Source: Dyella marensis (GTDB taxonomy: Bacteria > Pseudomonadota > Gammaproteobacteria > Xanthomonadales > Rhodanobacteraceae). From it: a stretch of DNA of 64,000 nucleotides. Below the pieces are notes generated by a model, which searched no databases, was not told where the DNA came from, and was given only the letters and a program-made list of their open reading frames with translations. A program made the position numbers and the translations under genes. The stretch is taken from positions 80,005 through 144,004 of the forward strand of contig NZ_FONH01000003.1 of assembly GCF_900112865.1 (NCBI RefSeq), written 5' to 3'. Positions within the stretch are counted from its first letter, which is position 1, and each line of letters begins with the position of its first letter. Below, piece by piece: positions 26,265 through 35,005 of this stretch.

Positions 26265-27521
26265 TTACAGCGAGAAGCGCAGGGCCTGGGCCCTGCGTTC
26301 GACCAGGCCCACCGCGGGCTGGTCCTGCAGGCGCAGATCTCGCAACTCATATGGCGGCGCCGCGCCTTGCAGGCTGGCCGGATCGAAGTGCAGGCGCAAT
26401 TCGCCGCTGCCGTTTTCCAGCCAGGCGGCCGATTGAGCATAGGCAACCGGCTGCGCACGGCCATCCGCGCCGCGGCCGTAGAGCACAGCCGAGGCCGCGT
26501 AGCGGCTGCCGCTGCGGACATCGACGCCGAGCGCGATATCGATGCCGCCGTCGCTCGCTCGCTTCGGTTCGGCGCTGCCGGTGAAGCGCGCGTCGGGCAC
26601 CGCCACCGCGAACGCGGTGTTGACGTTACGCCGGACTTCGCGTCCGCCGGCATCGGTGCCGGTGACCGTGCTTTGCACTTCCCACAGGCCGGGCAGGCCG
26701 GACTGCTGCGTCGGGCTGGCCGTGGCGACGAAGCTGCCGTCGGCCTGCCGCTGGAAGCTCAGCGGCGTGGTGTTGCCATCCGGCGAGCGCAGCACGCCAG
26801 TGGCTCCGCCCAGTGCACGCTGCCTGGCGTTGTCGCGCAGATTCAATGACACCTGCAGGTTGCCGCCGAGCAGCAGCTCGGCACGGTTGGCGCGGGCTTC
26901 CACCACCAGCGGGCTTTGCGGTTCGTAGACATAGACGACGTAGCGCCCGTGCGCTTTCGGCGCCTGCAGCGTGGTGCGGCCGGCGCCCAGGTCGGCGCGC
27001 AGCTGCAAGGCCATCGAGGCGTCGGTGGCCTCCATGCCCGCGGCCTGGAGCTGCTCGGTATCGGCGACATGGCGCATGGCCGCAGCGCCTTCGAACTGGC
27101 GGTTGCCGACGCGCACGCGCAGGTCGGCCGGCTGGATGCGCGTGCCGCCCCGGCCGGGGCTGAGCCGGATGATCGCGCCCGGTGCGGTGGTCGAGAGCTC
27201 GATGCCGCGTTGCAGTTCGGTGTCGCTTACCTCGCGCCAGTATTCGCGGCTTTCGCGGCGCGTCGGTTGCGGTGTTGCTTCCAGCGGCTGCGCGGCATTG
27301 AGCGCCCAGCTCACCTGGATCGGTTGCCGCTCCTCGTGCACCTGCGGCGCGGCGGGCGCGAGCCGGTTCGATACCGTAGCGGTCGGACTGGCCATGCGTG
27401 CATGGACCAGGGTGGGTACGAGATCGTCGGATTGCGCGGGCAGCAGGTTCTGCGTGGCGGCGATGGCGGAAACGGGCAGGGTGCCGGCGAGCAGCGCCAG
27501 CATCAACGGTCGAATGCGCAT
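26265..27521 (-). CDS. Exported DUF4785-domain protein
   Basis: A 418-residue secreted protein with signal peptide (to about residue 21, AIAA) and a beta-rich body containing two Ig-like stretches (about 200-300 and 300-418), for example GLWEVQSTVTGTD and RYAASAVLYGRG. In Xanthomonas and Xylella relatives, DUF4785 proteins are encoded next to LesA/LipA-type secreted lipases. The same arrangement is seen here: the lipase gene ends six bases upstream. A role as chaperone or partner in export of the lipase is an inference. No catalytic residues are evident. Confidence 0.78.
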   Translation of the reverse strand: MRIRPLMLALLAGTLPVSAIAATQNLLPAQSDDLVPTLVHARMASPTATVSNRLAPAAPQVHEERQPIQVSWALNAAQPLEATPQPTRRESREYWREVSDTELQRGIELSTTAPGAIIRLSPGRGGTRIQPADLRVRVGNRQFEGAAAMRHVADTEQLQAAGMEATDASMALQLRADLGAGRTTLQAPKAHGRYVVYVYEPQSPLVVEARANRAELLLGGNLQVSLNLRDNARQRALGGATGVLRSPDGNTTPLSFQRQADGSFVATASPTQQSGLPGLWEVQSTVTGTDAGGREVRRNVNTAFAVAVPDARFTGSAEPKRASDGGIDIALGVDVRSGSRYAASAVLYGRGADGRAQPVAYAQSAAWLENGSGELRLHFDPASLQGAAPPYELRDLRLQDQPAVGLVERRAQALRFSL

Positions 27522-27527
27522 GGCGGC

Positions 27528-28385
27528 TTATCCCTTGAGGTCGTTGGCGAGAATGGATTCCAGGCCGAAGCAGGCACGCCGGCTCTGGTTGTGATTCAGC
27601 ACCGCGCCGCCGCCGGTGCGTTGCGTATCGCGGAACCACACGCTGCCCGCGGCCGAGGAGCTGCTGCAGTTGATGAAGCCGTCCGAGCAGCTGTCCAGCC
27701 AGTTCTGCGTGATTTCCAGGCCCACGCTCTGTGCATAGCCGCCGCAGTAGCTGTCGCCGTCCCAGACCGCCGAGGTCACGTCGGTGCCGACCACGCTGCG
27801 GAACGTGACGGGCAGGGCGGGCCGGCCGGCCGTGCCCAGCAGGTTCTGCTGGTTGTAGGTGGCCATCCAGCTCACCTGCTGCATGCGCACCGCGTCGTTC
27901 TGGTAGCCGAGCAGCCAGCCCAGCGCGGACTCGAACACGTTGCCGTTGATCACCGCGTCGGCCAGCGGCGTGCCGGCGCTGGACGGCGCGATGGCATTCA
28001 CCCGTACGATGCGGCGGATGATGTTCGGATAGCGCGCGTCGTAGGTCGGATTGGAAAGAATCCAGCGCATCACATTGCCGCCGTTGGAATGCGTGATGAC
28101 GATCAGGCGATCGATGTTGCGCGCATTGATGAAGTCGGTGAGCTGTTGCGCGAGGCAACCGGCCGCGCGGTTGTCCCACATGTATTGCTCGAAGTCGCAG
28201 TTGACGACCAGCAGGTTCTGCTTGTCGGTCAAACCATTGCGCACGCCTTCGACCATGGCCGACTGCCAGTAGTCGTTCGCCGCGTCGGTCTGCTTGCCGG
28301 TGCCATGCACCAGCGCCACACCAGTGGCTGCATGGGCCATGGCGCAGGCCAGGCCGAGGATCAGGATAGCTATCAAACGTCGCAC
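27528..28385 (-). CDS. Secreted lipase/esterase, LesA/LipA-like
   Basis: A 285-residue exported alpha/beta hydrolase with a signal peptide (1-19, AHA). The nucleophile Ser100 is in ITHSNGGN, preceded by VALVHGTG. Several cysteines (GCLAQ, SYCGG, DSCSDGF, NCSSS, RRACFG) suggest disulfides, as expected for a secreted enzyme. LesA/LipA lipases of Xylella and Xanthomonas leave by type II secretion and damage host tissue; that comparison is from memory. The start is GTG at 28385 with GGAAGAGAC upstream. It is followed after six bases by the DUF4785 gene, forming an operon. Confidence 0.85.
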   Translation of the reverse strand: MRRLIAILILGLACAMAHAATGVALVHGTGKQTDAANDYWQSAMVEGVRNGLTDKQNLLVVNCDFEQYMWDNRAAGCLAQQLTDFINARNIDRLIVITHSNGGNVMRWILSNPTYDARYPNIIRRIVRVNAIAPSSAGTPLADAVINGNVFESALGWLLGYQNDAVRMQQVSWMATYNQQNLLGTAGRPALPVTFRSVVGTDVTSAVWDGDSYCGGYAQSVGLEITQNWLDSCSDGFINCSSSSAAGSVWFRDTQRTGGGAVLNHNQSRRACFGLESILANDLKG

Positions 28386-28711
28386 GTCTCTTCCCTCCCT
28401 AGTGAGCGCATGGTCGATGCCACGCGCGGATAGGGCGCCCGTGCGGGACGAGATCGCTCGTCGGGAACGGCGCGCCCGCGAATCGGGCGCGCATGGAGGG
28501 CGGCATCGGCGATGCCCGGCACGGCTTCCATGCGGCCGCAGCTTTGGCGCAGCGAATCTAGCGGGCGCGCCGGAACGGATTCTGTGAAGCGGTGCGGCTA
28601 TCTTCGTTGCAGGCAGGTGTCACGCCTGCGCGCCGTCGGTTTCGTCGGTGCGTCGTGATGGAAACGTGAGTTGGCCTTGCGCGTCGTTTCGAACGTTTCG
28701 AACGCAAGATT
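28386..28711. other. Intergenic stretch with repeated TTCGAA motif
   Basis: No gene is seen in these 326 bases. Near the end of the glycosylase gene, CGTTTCGAA occurs twice in a row (28685-28702), framed by an inverted pair CTTGCG/CGCAAG (28676-28681 and 28703-28708). This could be an mRNA-end hairpin for the minus-strand glycosylase; there is no U run. Confidence 0.4.
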
Positions 28712-29377
28712 TCATTCCTGCCTCGTGCGCGCGCAGGAGCGGAGCGTGGCGCTGCCGGAGACATGGCGATTGCCTGGCACGCACCATCGCCATGGAAAGT
28801 CCTTCGCGACGCTGATGCCGATGCGTGGCCCGACCTGCGGATCGCCCGGCGGAGCCGTCCCGTCGTCGACGACGGTGAAGCCTTCCAGCGCCGCCACCAG
28901 GTCGATGCCATCCTGCGCGCCGCTGATGCCCATTGCCTGCGTCAGCCGAGCCGGCCCGCGGCACAGATCGCGATCCACTGACGCACGCGGTCGCGCGGCG
29001 CGCATCTGCGCCAATCCATGCAGAGGTTCCAGGGCGCGGATCAGCACGGCGCCACCGGCGCCTTCCGGTCCGGCGACGCAGTTGGCGCACCAGTGCATGC
29101 CGTAGGTGAAGTAAACATACAGATGTCCGGGCGGACCGAACATGGTCGCGTTGCGCGCCGTCTTGCCGCGATAAGTGTGCGCGGCGGGATCGACGGCGCC
29201 CGCATAGGCTTCCACTTCCACGATGCGGCCAGCGCGGCCGTCCGCCGCGGCGAGGATCTTGTTGAGCAGCAGGGGCGCCAGCAGGGTGGAAGGGCGGTCG
29301 AAGAACGCGCGCGGCAACGGTGTGCCCGGCCACGCGATCGAAGTCGTTTTTCTACGGGCCACTGGTGTCTCCGTCAT
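28712..29377 (-). CDS. DNA-3-methyladenine glycosylase (AAG/MPG type)
   Basis: A 221-residue protein typical in length for bacterial AAG-family glycosylases. It carries LLLNKIL, the catalytic glutamate in RIVEVEAYAG, DPAAHTYRGKTARNATMFG, and YVYFTYGMHWCAN. The enzyme flips out and removes alkylated bases such as 3-methyladenine and hypoxanthine. The start at 29377 overlaps nothing. Codon use is as its neighbours. It appears to be a single-gene unit. Confidence 0.92.
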   Translation of the reverse strand: MTETPVARRKTTSIAWPGTPLPRAFFDRPSTLLAPLLLNKILAAADGRAGRIVEVEAYAGAVDPAAHTYRGKTARNATMFGPPGHLYVYFTYGMHWCANCVAGPEGAGGAVLIRALEPLHGLAQMRAARPRASVDRDLCRGPARLTQAMGISGAQDGIDLVAALEGFTVVDDGTAPPGDPQVGPRIGISVAKDFPWRWCVPGNRHVSGSATLRSCARTRQE

Positions 29378-29642
29378 GCGCCGTTCGCGCGTATCGGAAC
29401 GGTTGCCCGAACCGCATGTCGAGCGCTGCGCGGGGTGGGCGCCGCAGGGTATGGGTAATGTCGCGTAACAGCAGGCTGTCTCTGCGCGAGAATGGCATAG
29501 GCGATTGCCATGCCGCCAGAACGCGGCCCACCGCGGCGGCCGGGCCGGCAGGTCCTCGAGCCCGGCAGCGACTGAACGATCCGCACTTCCTGTCGCATGG
29601 GTTGGTTGCTATAGAGCGGCGGAACGCACGAGGCCTTTCCGC

Positions 29643-30383
29643 ATGACGAACTCACCCGGTTTCCGCCAGGCACGCCTGGGGATCGAGCGCCTCGCGCCGG
29701 GCTATGCCTTGCCCAGGCATCAGCATGGCGCGGCCTACGCCACCGTGCTGCTGCGCGGCTCGTTCGAACAATGCAGCTATGCCGGGCGCATGCGCATCGG
29801 GGCAGGGGACGTGCTGGTCCAACCGACCCTCGATGCCCACGCGGATCGCATGCTCAGCGCCGGATTGACCGTGCTTCGGCTTCCGTGGCCGCGCGATGAA
29901 ACCTGTGGCGGCGTCCATGCCGGCTGCGACGTGGACATGCTCGCGCGATTGGCCGAGCGCGATGTGGTCGAGGCAGCGGCGGCCCTGCGCGAACATCTTG
30001 CCTGCAGCCAGCCGGCGCCGGCATTGATGGAAGATCAGGCCGACGCGCTCGCCCGTGCCTTGATGCAGCCCCATGCGGTCGCGATCGGCGCATGGGCGGT
30101 TCGGATCGGCATCGCGCGCGAGACGGTATCGCGCGGTTTCAGCCGCCTGTATGGCGTATCGCCCGCTCGCTTCCGTGCCGAGTGGCGCGCCCGTGCCGCG
30201 TGGTTGCGCATCACCGGCGAGCGCGCATCCCTGGCCGCGATTGCCGCCGATGGCGGATTCGCCGACCAGGCCCACATGACGCGTGCGGTGAGCCGCCTGA
30301 CCGGCGCACCGCCGGCGGCGTGGCGTGGCCGGTCACATTCGTTCAAGACCGCGCAGCGGAACGACGCGAGACTGTCCGAATGA
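29643..30383 (+). CDS. AraC family transcriptional regulator
   Basis: A 246-residue regulator with an N-terminal cupin-like sensing domain (RHQHGAAYATVLLRG, about 26-40; GDVLVQPTLDAHADR) and a C-terminal AraC DNA-binding domain (VRIGIARETVSRGFSRLYGVSP and ASLAAIAADGGFADQAHMTRAVSRLTG, about 150-230). Its gene overlaps the next by ATGA, so the NTF2-like gene is co-translated. The target set is unknown. The ribosome-binding site is weak. Confidence 0.88.
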   Translation: MTNSPGFRQARLGIERLAPGYALPRHQHGAAYATVLLRGSFEQCSYAGRMRIGAGDVLVQPTLDAHADRMLSAGLTVLRLPWPRDETCGGVHAGCDVDMLARLAERDVVEAAAALREHLACSQPAPALMEDQADALARALMQPHAVAIGAWAVRIGIARETVSRGFSRLYGVSPARFRAEWRARAAWLRITGERASLAAIAADGGFADQAHMTRAVSRLTGAPPAAWRGRSHSFKTAQRNDARLSE

Positions 30384-31081
30384 TGACTTTCATATTCGCC
30401 ATGGCCTTGTCCGGCCCGGTCACGACTCCGCTCGAAACCACGCTGCGCGCCAGGGACCAGGCCCTGCTTGACGCCATCGCCCCCGGCAATCGTGCGCTGT
30501 GGGAACGCACCTTGACCGACGATGCCATCTACGTCGACGAGAACGGGACGATCATGGATCGCCCCACCTTCCTCAAGACCCTGGTGCCGCTTCCGCGCGG
30601 CGTCACCGGTTCCATCGCGATCACCGGCTATCGCGTGCAACGGCATGGCGACAGCGCCTTCGTCATCCATCAGGACGAAGAGCGCGAGATGTTCCACGGC
30701 CAGGCACTGCTCGCGCATTACCTGATGACCGAAACCTGGCGATTCGAACGCAACGAATGGAAGCTTGCCTCGGCGCATGTCTACGTGGTCAACGACGACC
30801 CGCCGGCAATCCCGCTGCCAGCGGCCACGCTTGCCCAATATGTCGGGCATTACCAGGCCGCGCCGGATCTGCGCTACGTGGTGCGGATCGAACAAGGCGT
30901 CCTGCTGGGCGGTGTCGAAGGCGGCCCGGTGCAGCCGCTGCTGGCCGAGGTCGCCGACGTGCTGTTTCTCAAGGGACAGCCACGCAAGCGCTTCGTTTTC
31001 CAGCGCGACGGGCAGGGCAGGATCACCGGTTTTGCCTCACGGCGTGAAGGGCATGACGTGATCTGGACAAAGCTGCCCTAG
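30380..31081 (+). CDS. NTF2/SnoaL-like (DUF4440-type) protein
   Basis: A 233-residue protein whose first 130 residues follow the NTF2-like/DUF4440 pattern (ARDQALLDAI, LWERTLTDDAIYVDENG, RVQRHGDSAFVIHQDEE, TETWRFERNEWKLAS). The C-terminal 90 residues form a beta-rich domain (YVGHYQAAPDLRYVVRI) as in the extra domain of some serine-hydrolase and lipocalin-like proteins. A short hydrophobic start (MMTFIFAMALSG) may be a weak signal. The ATG overlaps the upstream AraC stop. The biochemical role is unknown. Confidence 0.75.
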   Translation: MMTFIFAMALSGPVTTPLETTLRARDQALLDAIAPGNRALWERTLTDDAIYVDENGTIMDRPTFLKTLVPLPRGVTGSIAITGYRVQRHGDSAFVIHQDEEREMFHGQALLAHYLMTETWRFERNEWKLASAHVYVVNDDPPAIPLPAATLAQYVGHYQAAPDLRYVVRIEQGVLLGGVEGGPVQPLLAEVADVLFLKGQPRKRFVFQRDGQGRITGFASRREGHDVIWTKLP

Positions 31082-31123
31082 TCGAGTCTTCGGAGAAGGC
31101 GCTCCGGCGAGACCTTCTTCGAT

Positions 31124-31151
31124 ACGGCTCCCCCGATGCCGGGGGAGCCGT
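31124..31151. terminator. Strong hairpin between convergent genes
   Basis: An 11-base perfect stem (ACGGCTCCCCC at 31124-31134 and its complement at 31141-31151) with a six-base loop lies between the convergent stops at 31081 and 31158. There is no U run on either side, so it may stop transcription weakly or protect both mRNA ends. Confidence 0.5.
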
Positions 31152-31157
31152 CCGTGC

Positions 31158-31994
31158 TCAGAACGAATACACCACCGACGCGCCCACACCCCAGTCCGGG
31201 CTGCCGTCGGTGAAGCCCTTGCTGGCATACACCTGGGCTTTCCACTGGCTGGCGAACTTGTACGAGTAGTAGCCGGTCACTTCGCTGCGCGAGAAGCTCG
31301 TGTCCGATGCCTTCTCGCGATAGTCGTAGTACGCGCCGATGCTGCTCTGGTTGTCGATCTTGTAGCCGAGACCGAGGTTGGCGCCGAACACATTGTTGAG
31401 GCGGATGTACTCGGAACTGCCCAGCCAGGTGTAGCTGGCGCCGCCGAAGACGGTCCAGCGGCCGAAGCCTTTGTACAGGTCCACCGCGGCGGTGTAGTCG
31501 TTCTTGCCCGTGCCCAGGCCCTTGTCTTCGTCGGCGGTGCCGAACTTCACCTTGCCGGTGAGATCGATGCCGAAGTTGGCGGCGTCGTTGCGATAAGCGG
31601 AGTAGGTGGCGGAAGCGATGACGTCGCCCAGGCCCGAGGCCGAACCGGTCGTGGCGGTGTCGGTAGTCGTGGCGCCGGACTGGCCCTTGCCTTTGCCCTT
31701 GCCACGTCCGTTCGGGTTGCCGTTCTTCACCGGGCCCACGCCCGGAATCACGTTGTCCGGACCGGATACGCGGATATAGGGCACGACCAGCTTCAGCGAC
31801 CAGTCGCCGGTGTCGTAGCCGAACGAGACCGGCACCTGGGTGATGTCGGTGGTCTCGGAGGTGCCGTACTTGCCGGAGGTGTAGTCCACGCCCGCTCCGA
31901 TCTTCATGGTGGGCGCTTCGTCGGCGTGCGCCGCCTGGGCCATCAGGCCCAGCACGCCGAGGGCGGCGAGCGTGCTTGCGTTCTTCAGCTTCAT
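31158..31994 (-). CDS. Outer-membrane beta-barrel protein (transporter-like, MetA-pathway type)
   Basis: A 278-residue exported barrel protein: signal peptide (to about 24, AAHA), alternating beta strands through the body and a terminal Phe (VVYSF). The pattern (VDYTSGKYG, VPVSFGYDTGDWSLKLVVPYIRV) is that of the transporter/phenol-degradation MetA-like family of small barrels. A Gly-Lys-rich insert RGKGKGKGQSG near residue 97 is unusual. AAGGAAACAGAC precedes the ATG. The low-complexity protein gene lies just upstream on the same strand with a terminator between. Confidence 0.78.
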   Translation of the reverse strand: MKLKNASTLAALGVLGLMAQAAHADEAPTMKIGAGVDYTSGKYGTSETTDITQVPVSFGYDTGDWSLKLVVPYIRVSGPDNVIPGVGPVKNGNPNGRGKGKGKGQSGATTTDTATTGSASGLGDVIASATYSAYRNDAANFGIDLTGKVKFGTADEDKGLGTGKNDYTAAVDLYKGFGRWTVFGGASYTWLGSSEYIRLNNVFGANLGLGYKIDNQSSIGAYYDYREKASDTSFSRSEVTGYYSYKFASQWKAQVYASKGFTDGSPDWGVGASVVYSF

Positions 31995-32017
31995 GTCTGT
32001 TTCCTTGGGGCAGCAGC

Positions 32018-32044
32018 AAAAAGGAGGCCCTGTGCGGGCCTCCT
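32018..32044 (-). terminator. Rho-independent terminator placed just before a downstream start codon
   Basis: On the minus strand a nine-base stem AGGAGGCCC / GGGCCTCCT (32022-32030 and 32036-32044) with a five-base loop is followed by five U. It terminates the low-complexity protein gene ending at 32071. It also lies only about 24 bases before the start codon of the barrel gene (31994), leaving little room for a separate promoter, so it may act as a partial (attenuating) terminator inside one transcript. Confidence 0.78.
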
Positions 32045-32070
32045 CGTTTTCTTGTGATTACCGTGTCGGC

Positions 32071-32808
32071 TCAGCGACCGTGTTCCGGCTTGTCGGGGCG
32101 CTCGGGCTTCTCGGGGCGATCCGGCTTGGCCACATGGTCGGGCTTGTCGGGGCGGTCGGCCTTCGCCACCTTATCGGCCTTATCGGCTTTATCAGCCTTG
32201 TCGGCCTTCGCGAGCTTGTCGGCCTTGTCCGTCTTCGGCCCGTGCGCGATGTCGTCGCTGGAAGGCAGCGGGCCATGCGCCTTGGCCTGGCCCATCACCT
32301 CGCCGACCTTGAAGCCGAGCGACTTGGCGATCTGCCCCCAGCCTTCGCCGGATGCGCGCGCGGCGAGCACGCCGGAAAGCTGCACGGTGCCGGTCGCGGT
32401 GGTGATGGTGCCGCCATTGAGCGCGGCCTGCAGGTCGGCCGCGGTCGGGTTGGTGATGCCAGCCTTGGTCAGCTCGGCCTGCGCGAGCGCCAGCGCGATG
32501 TTGACGTTGCCCCAGCCCATCGGACCGGTGGCCGGCGTGAAGGTGGTCTGCACCGCCGGCGCGGTCGCCGTTGCCGGTGTCACCAGCACCACCGAGGTGC
32601 CGCCGCGCAGGCCGGTAACCAGCGCCTGCGCATTGCTGCCGGATCCGGCGAACGTGGTGTACGAGGTGGTGAGGCGGGTGGATTCCACCGTGGTGGTGGT
32701 CGTGGTGGTCGTCGTCGTGGTCGTGGCGGTCTGGGCGGCGGCACCGCCGGCAAGGCCCAGGCCGATGGCGGCGCTCAACACCGAAAACGCGAGGAAATAT
32801 TTTTTCAT
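32071..32808 (-). CDS. Exported low-complexity protein with Thr run and Lys-Ala-Asp repeats
   Basis: A 245-residue exported protein: signal peptide to about residue 25 (GGAAA), then a run of about 13 Thr, a middle region (about 45-175) with LTTSYTTFAGS and GWGNVNIALALAQAEL, and a highly charged tail (about 185-245) of repeated K-A-D and P-D-K-P units. The middle may be a small folded domain; the tail is probably extended and could bind metal, polymer or cell wall. No family is recognised. It shares with the downstream barrel protein a bias for Gly-Lys or Lys-Asp runs. Slippage-prone repeats may vary in length. Confidence 0.75.
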   Translation of the reverse strand: MKKYFLAFSVLSAAIGLGLAGGAAAQTATTTTTTTTTTTTVESTRLTTSYTTFAGSGSNAQALVTGLRGGTSVVLVTPATATAPAVQTTFTPATGPMGWGNVNIALALAQAELTKAGITNPTAADLQAALNGGTITTATGTVQLSGVLAARASGEGWGQIAKSLGFKVGEVMGQAKAHGPLPSSDDIAHGPKTDKADKLAKADKADKADKADKVAKADRPDKPDHVAKPDRPEKPERPDKPEHGR

Positions 32809-33235
32809 GGTTCGCCCTGGCAACGGATGTGTGGATGAATTCCTCGCGAGGTACCGCTGCGAAAGCGGCAGATGGGCTCCGCACCTGTCACGTGGCGGCG
32901 CAGCAAAAAACTGCTGGCCGGACGGCCTCGGCGGCGGATACTGGCTGAGCGGAGGAAACAAGAAAAGGCCGCGAATCCTGCGAAGTTCAGCAAATCGCAT
33001 GGAACGCTTCAGCTGCGAGTCAAGCATTCCCCGAGCGCGTGTTGTGCATCACGAATTTCAAGCCTTTTTCTTGCTTCAGGCTTACTTCCTAAGGAGACGC
33101 TAAGGAAGACCGCAGCTTCCGTGCACGTGACGCCTGGCGCATGATTTATCCGTGGTTGCACTTCGCTGGCTAACGTGGCGCACGGCTCGCGCAGCCCGCG
33201 CGCCGCACCTTTCGATAGCTCACTGGGGAACCGAC
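32809..33235. other. Divergent spacer without recognised gene
   Basis: This 427-base spacer separates the low-complexity protein gene (minus) from the RcnB-like gene (plus). It holds a small inverted pair CTTCCT/AGGAAG around 33084-33105 and no plausible coding frame. Divergent promoters are expected here but I cannot place them. Confidence 0.4.
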
Positions 33236-33622
33236 ATGAAACGCCTTCTCTCTCTTGCCCTTGCGGCAGTCCTGCTGGCCGGCGGCGGTGTGGCCTTCGC
33301 TTCCCCGCAGGATGGCCATGGTCATGGCCATGGCCGTGGCAACGACAGCCAGTGGGATGACGACGACGGCCCGGGCCACGGCCGTGGCCACAATCCCAAG
33401 GACGAAGGCCGGCACGACAACGGCAGGCATAACGGCTGGTACAAGAAGGGCGAGCGCCTGCCGGATCGCTACTACAGCCGCACGTACTACGTGACCGACT
33501 ACGAGCACTACCACCTGCGCCGCCCGGAGCCCGGCTATCGCTGGGTGCGCGCGGATGGCGGCCAGTTCTATCTCACGCTGGTTTCCAGCGGTGTCGTCAT
33601 CGACATCGCGACCGGGCTCTGA
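33236..33622 (+). CDS. RcnB-family periplasmic protein, His/Gly/Asp-rich
   Basis: A 128-residue exported protein with signal peptide (to about 22, AFA). A His-Gly-rich segment follows (HGHGHGRG, then GHGRGHN), with Asp-rich QWDDDDG between. The C-terminal RcnB-type domain has YYVTDYEHYHLRRPEPGYRWVR and a final beta strand. RcnB-like proteins help regulate periplasmic nickel or cobalt. The His-rich stretch is expected to bind divalent metals. It is a single-gene unit next to a CYTH gene transcribed toward it. Confidence 0.8.
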   Translation: MKRLLSLALAAVLLAGGGVAFASPQDGHGHGHGRGNDSQWDDDDGPGHGRGHNPKDEGRHDNGRHNGWYKKGERLPDRYYSRTYYVTDYEHYHLRRPEPGYRWVRADGGQFYLTLVSSGVVIDIATGL

Positions 33623-33674
33623 TCGCAGGGCTGCGCGCCGCGGACGCCTGTTCGCGGCGCGCCGTATGCAGTTG

Positions 33675-34160
33675 CTAGCTGCGCGCCTGCGCAAAGCGCA
33701 GGGCAAGCGCGTCGCCGGCGTAAGCGATGTCGTCGGTGATCTCCGCGCCGGCAAAGCCCGGCGGGATGTAGTTCGCCGCCGCCTGCCCGGAATCGAACTC
33801 CATCTCGAAGATCGCCAGCGAGAGCGGTGCAGGGTAGACGTCGATCGCTCCCTCCGGCATGGCATGGCGACGCTTGCGCACGCACGCGCCGGGCAATGCG
33901 CTCAGCACCAGGTGCTCTTCTTCGGTCAGATAGATATTGGTGATCGGATTGGCCAGCGCATCGTGCCGGCCGTACTTCTTGCAGAGCTTGTAGATCGTCT
34001 CGCCGTCCGGTTCCCGGACGACGCGAAGGCGCAACAGGGTGCCCGCGACGTAGACGTCTTCGATGATTCGATAAGGACGGCTCGCCAGTTGGGCCAGGCC
34101 AGTATCGGGGACCAGCCAGCGCCGCTCGATTTCCGGCAGGGAATACTTGGGTGGCTTCAT
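33675..34160 (-). CDS. CYTH-domain protein (triphosphate tunnel metalloenzyme type)
   Basis: A 161-residue protein with the CYTH opening motif EIERRWL (residues 10-16, E-x-E-x-K type with Arg in place of Lys) and further basic-strand segments LRLRVVR, YKLCKKYG and EVEF-like IFEMEF. CYTH enzymes hydrolyse triphosphate or adenylate substrates inside an eight-stranded tunnel. The ribosome-binding site is weak and no cofactor-specific clue exists. It could be an inorganic triphosphatase; adenylate cyclase activity is less likely. Confidence 0.85.
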   Translation of the reverse strand: MKPPKYSLPEIERRWLVPDTGLAQLASRPYRIIEDVYVAGTLLRLRVVREPDGETIYKLCKKYGRHDALANPITNIYLTEEEHLVLSALPGACVRKRRHAMPEGAIDVYPAPLSLAIFEMEFDSGQAAANYIPPGFAGAEITDDIAYAGDALALRFAQARS

Positions 34161-34260
34161 GTCGATGACGTCGATGGTGTTGGCCGCAGCGAGCCGGGAG
34201 TCTAGCCTGCACCGGCGCCATGCGTCGTTGGCGGATGAGAACTGGCGTATTGCGTGCCGG

Positions 34261-34809
34261 TCAATGGACGACGCCCAGTTGCGCGAGCAGGGTGTAGTTG
34301 TCTTCCAGGTGCCAGTTCTCGGCAATCTTTCCGTCCACCACGCGATAGATGTCGGTCGCGATGAAGTTCACGGTCTGACCCTTGCCCTGGACGCCCTGGA
34401 ACGAACCCTTGAAATGGCCGGTGAAGCGCAGGTGCGCTACCACGCGATCGCCCACGACCAGCATCTGCTCGACTTCGCAATGAAGATCCGGCACCGCCAG
34501 GCGGAATTGCCTCGATGCCTGCAGCGGTCCTTCCACGCCTTGCATGCGGCCGGGCGGTAGCGTGCGATCGATGAAGCGGGGCGACAGCGCCTGGCGTGCC
34601 AGCGCTTCGTCGCCGGTGTCCCAGAACGTGTCATAGCGCCGCGCGGCCAGTGCGTTGGCTTCGGCGATCGCCCGCGGCAGGCTTCGGTCGATGACCAGCT
34701 TCCCGGGCTGGGCCAGTCCGGCGCCGGACGCGTCGGCGAAGGCTGGCGCGGTGAGCAAGAGGCCGACCATCAAAGCCAGGCGGCGAATGGATGAGCGATG
34801 TGCGTGCAT
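34261..34809 (-). CDS. Exported SnoaL-like ester-cyclase-family protein
   Basis: A 182-residue protein with a signal peptide (to about 25, AFA) and an NTF2/SnoaL-like domain (RRYDTFWDTGDEALARQALSPRFIDR, DLHCEVEQMLVVGDRVVAHLRFTGHF, ENWHLEDNYTLLAQLG). The conserved His/Asp of SnoaL cyclases appear partly kept. Fold assignment is fairly firm; the reaction is unknown because the family is broad. It stands alone on the minus strand, divergent from the YciI-like gene at 35006. Confidence 0.8.
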   Translation of the reverse strand: MHAHRSSIRRLALMVGLLLTAPAFADASGAGLAQPGKLVIDRSLPRAIAEANALAARRYDTFWDTGDEALARQALSPRFIDRTLPPGRMQGVEGPLQASRQFRLAVPDLHCEVEQMLVVGDRVVAHLRFTGHFKGSFQGVQGKGQTVNFIATDIYRVVDGKIAENWHLEDNYTLLAQLGVVH

Positions 34810-35005
34810 GGGAACTCCTCAGGAGGCGGCTACGCTAAGGTTCGCCATCGGCCGGGAGAAGCCGGCGCGCCGGGAAACAAGCTTTTCCAAACGGGAAAAG
34901 ATCGCGGTGCTCGCCGGGCGTCTGAAAGTTGGTGTCGATTCCCGGTTCGCCCGTTCGTCATATCGGTACAGGCCGGAAACGTCCGGTCAGATCAGGAGAG
35001 CAGCG

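Noticed and set aside
29374-29673. A minus-strand 99-residue frame before the AraC gene
   Set aside because: It has no signal or family motif and spans the divergent promoter region.
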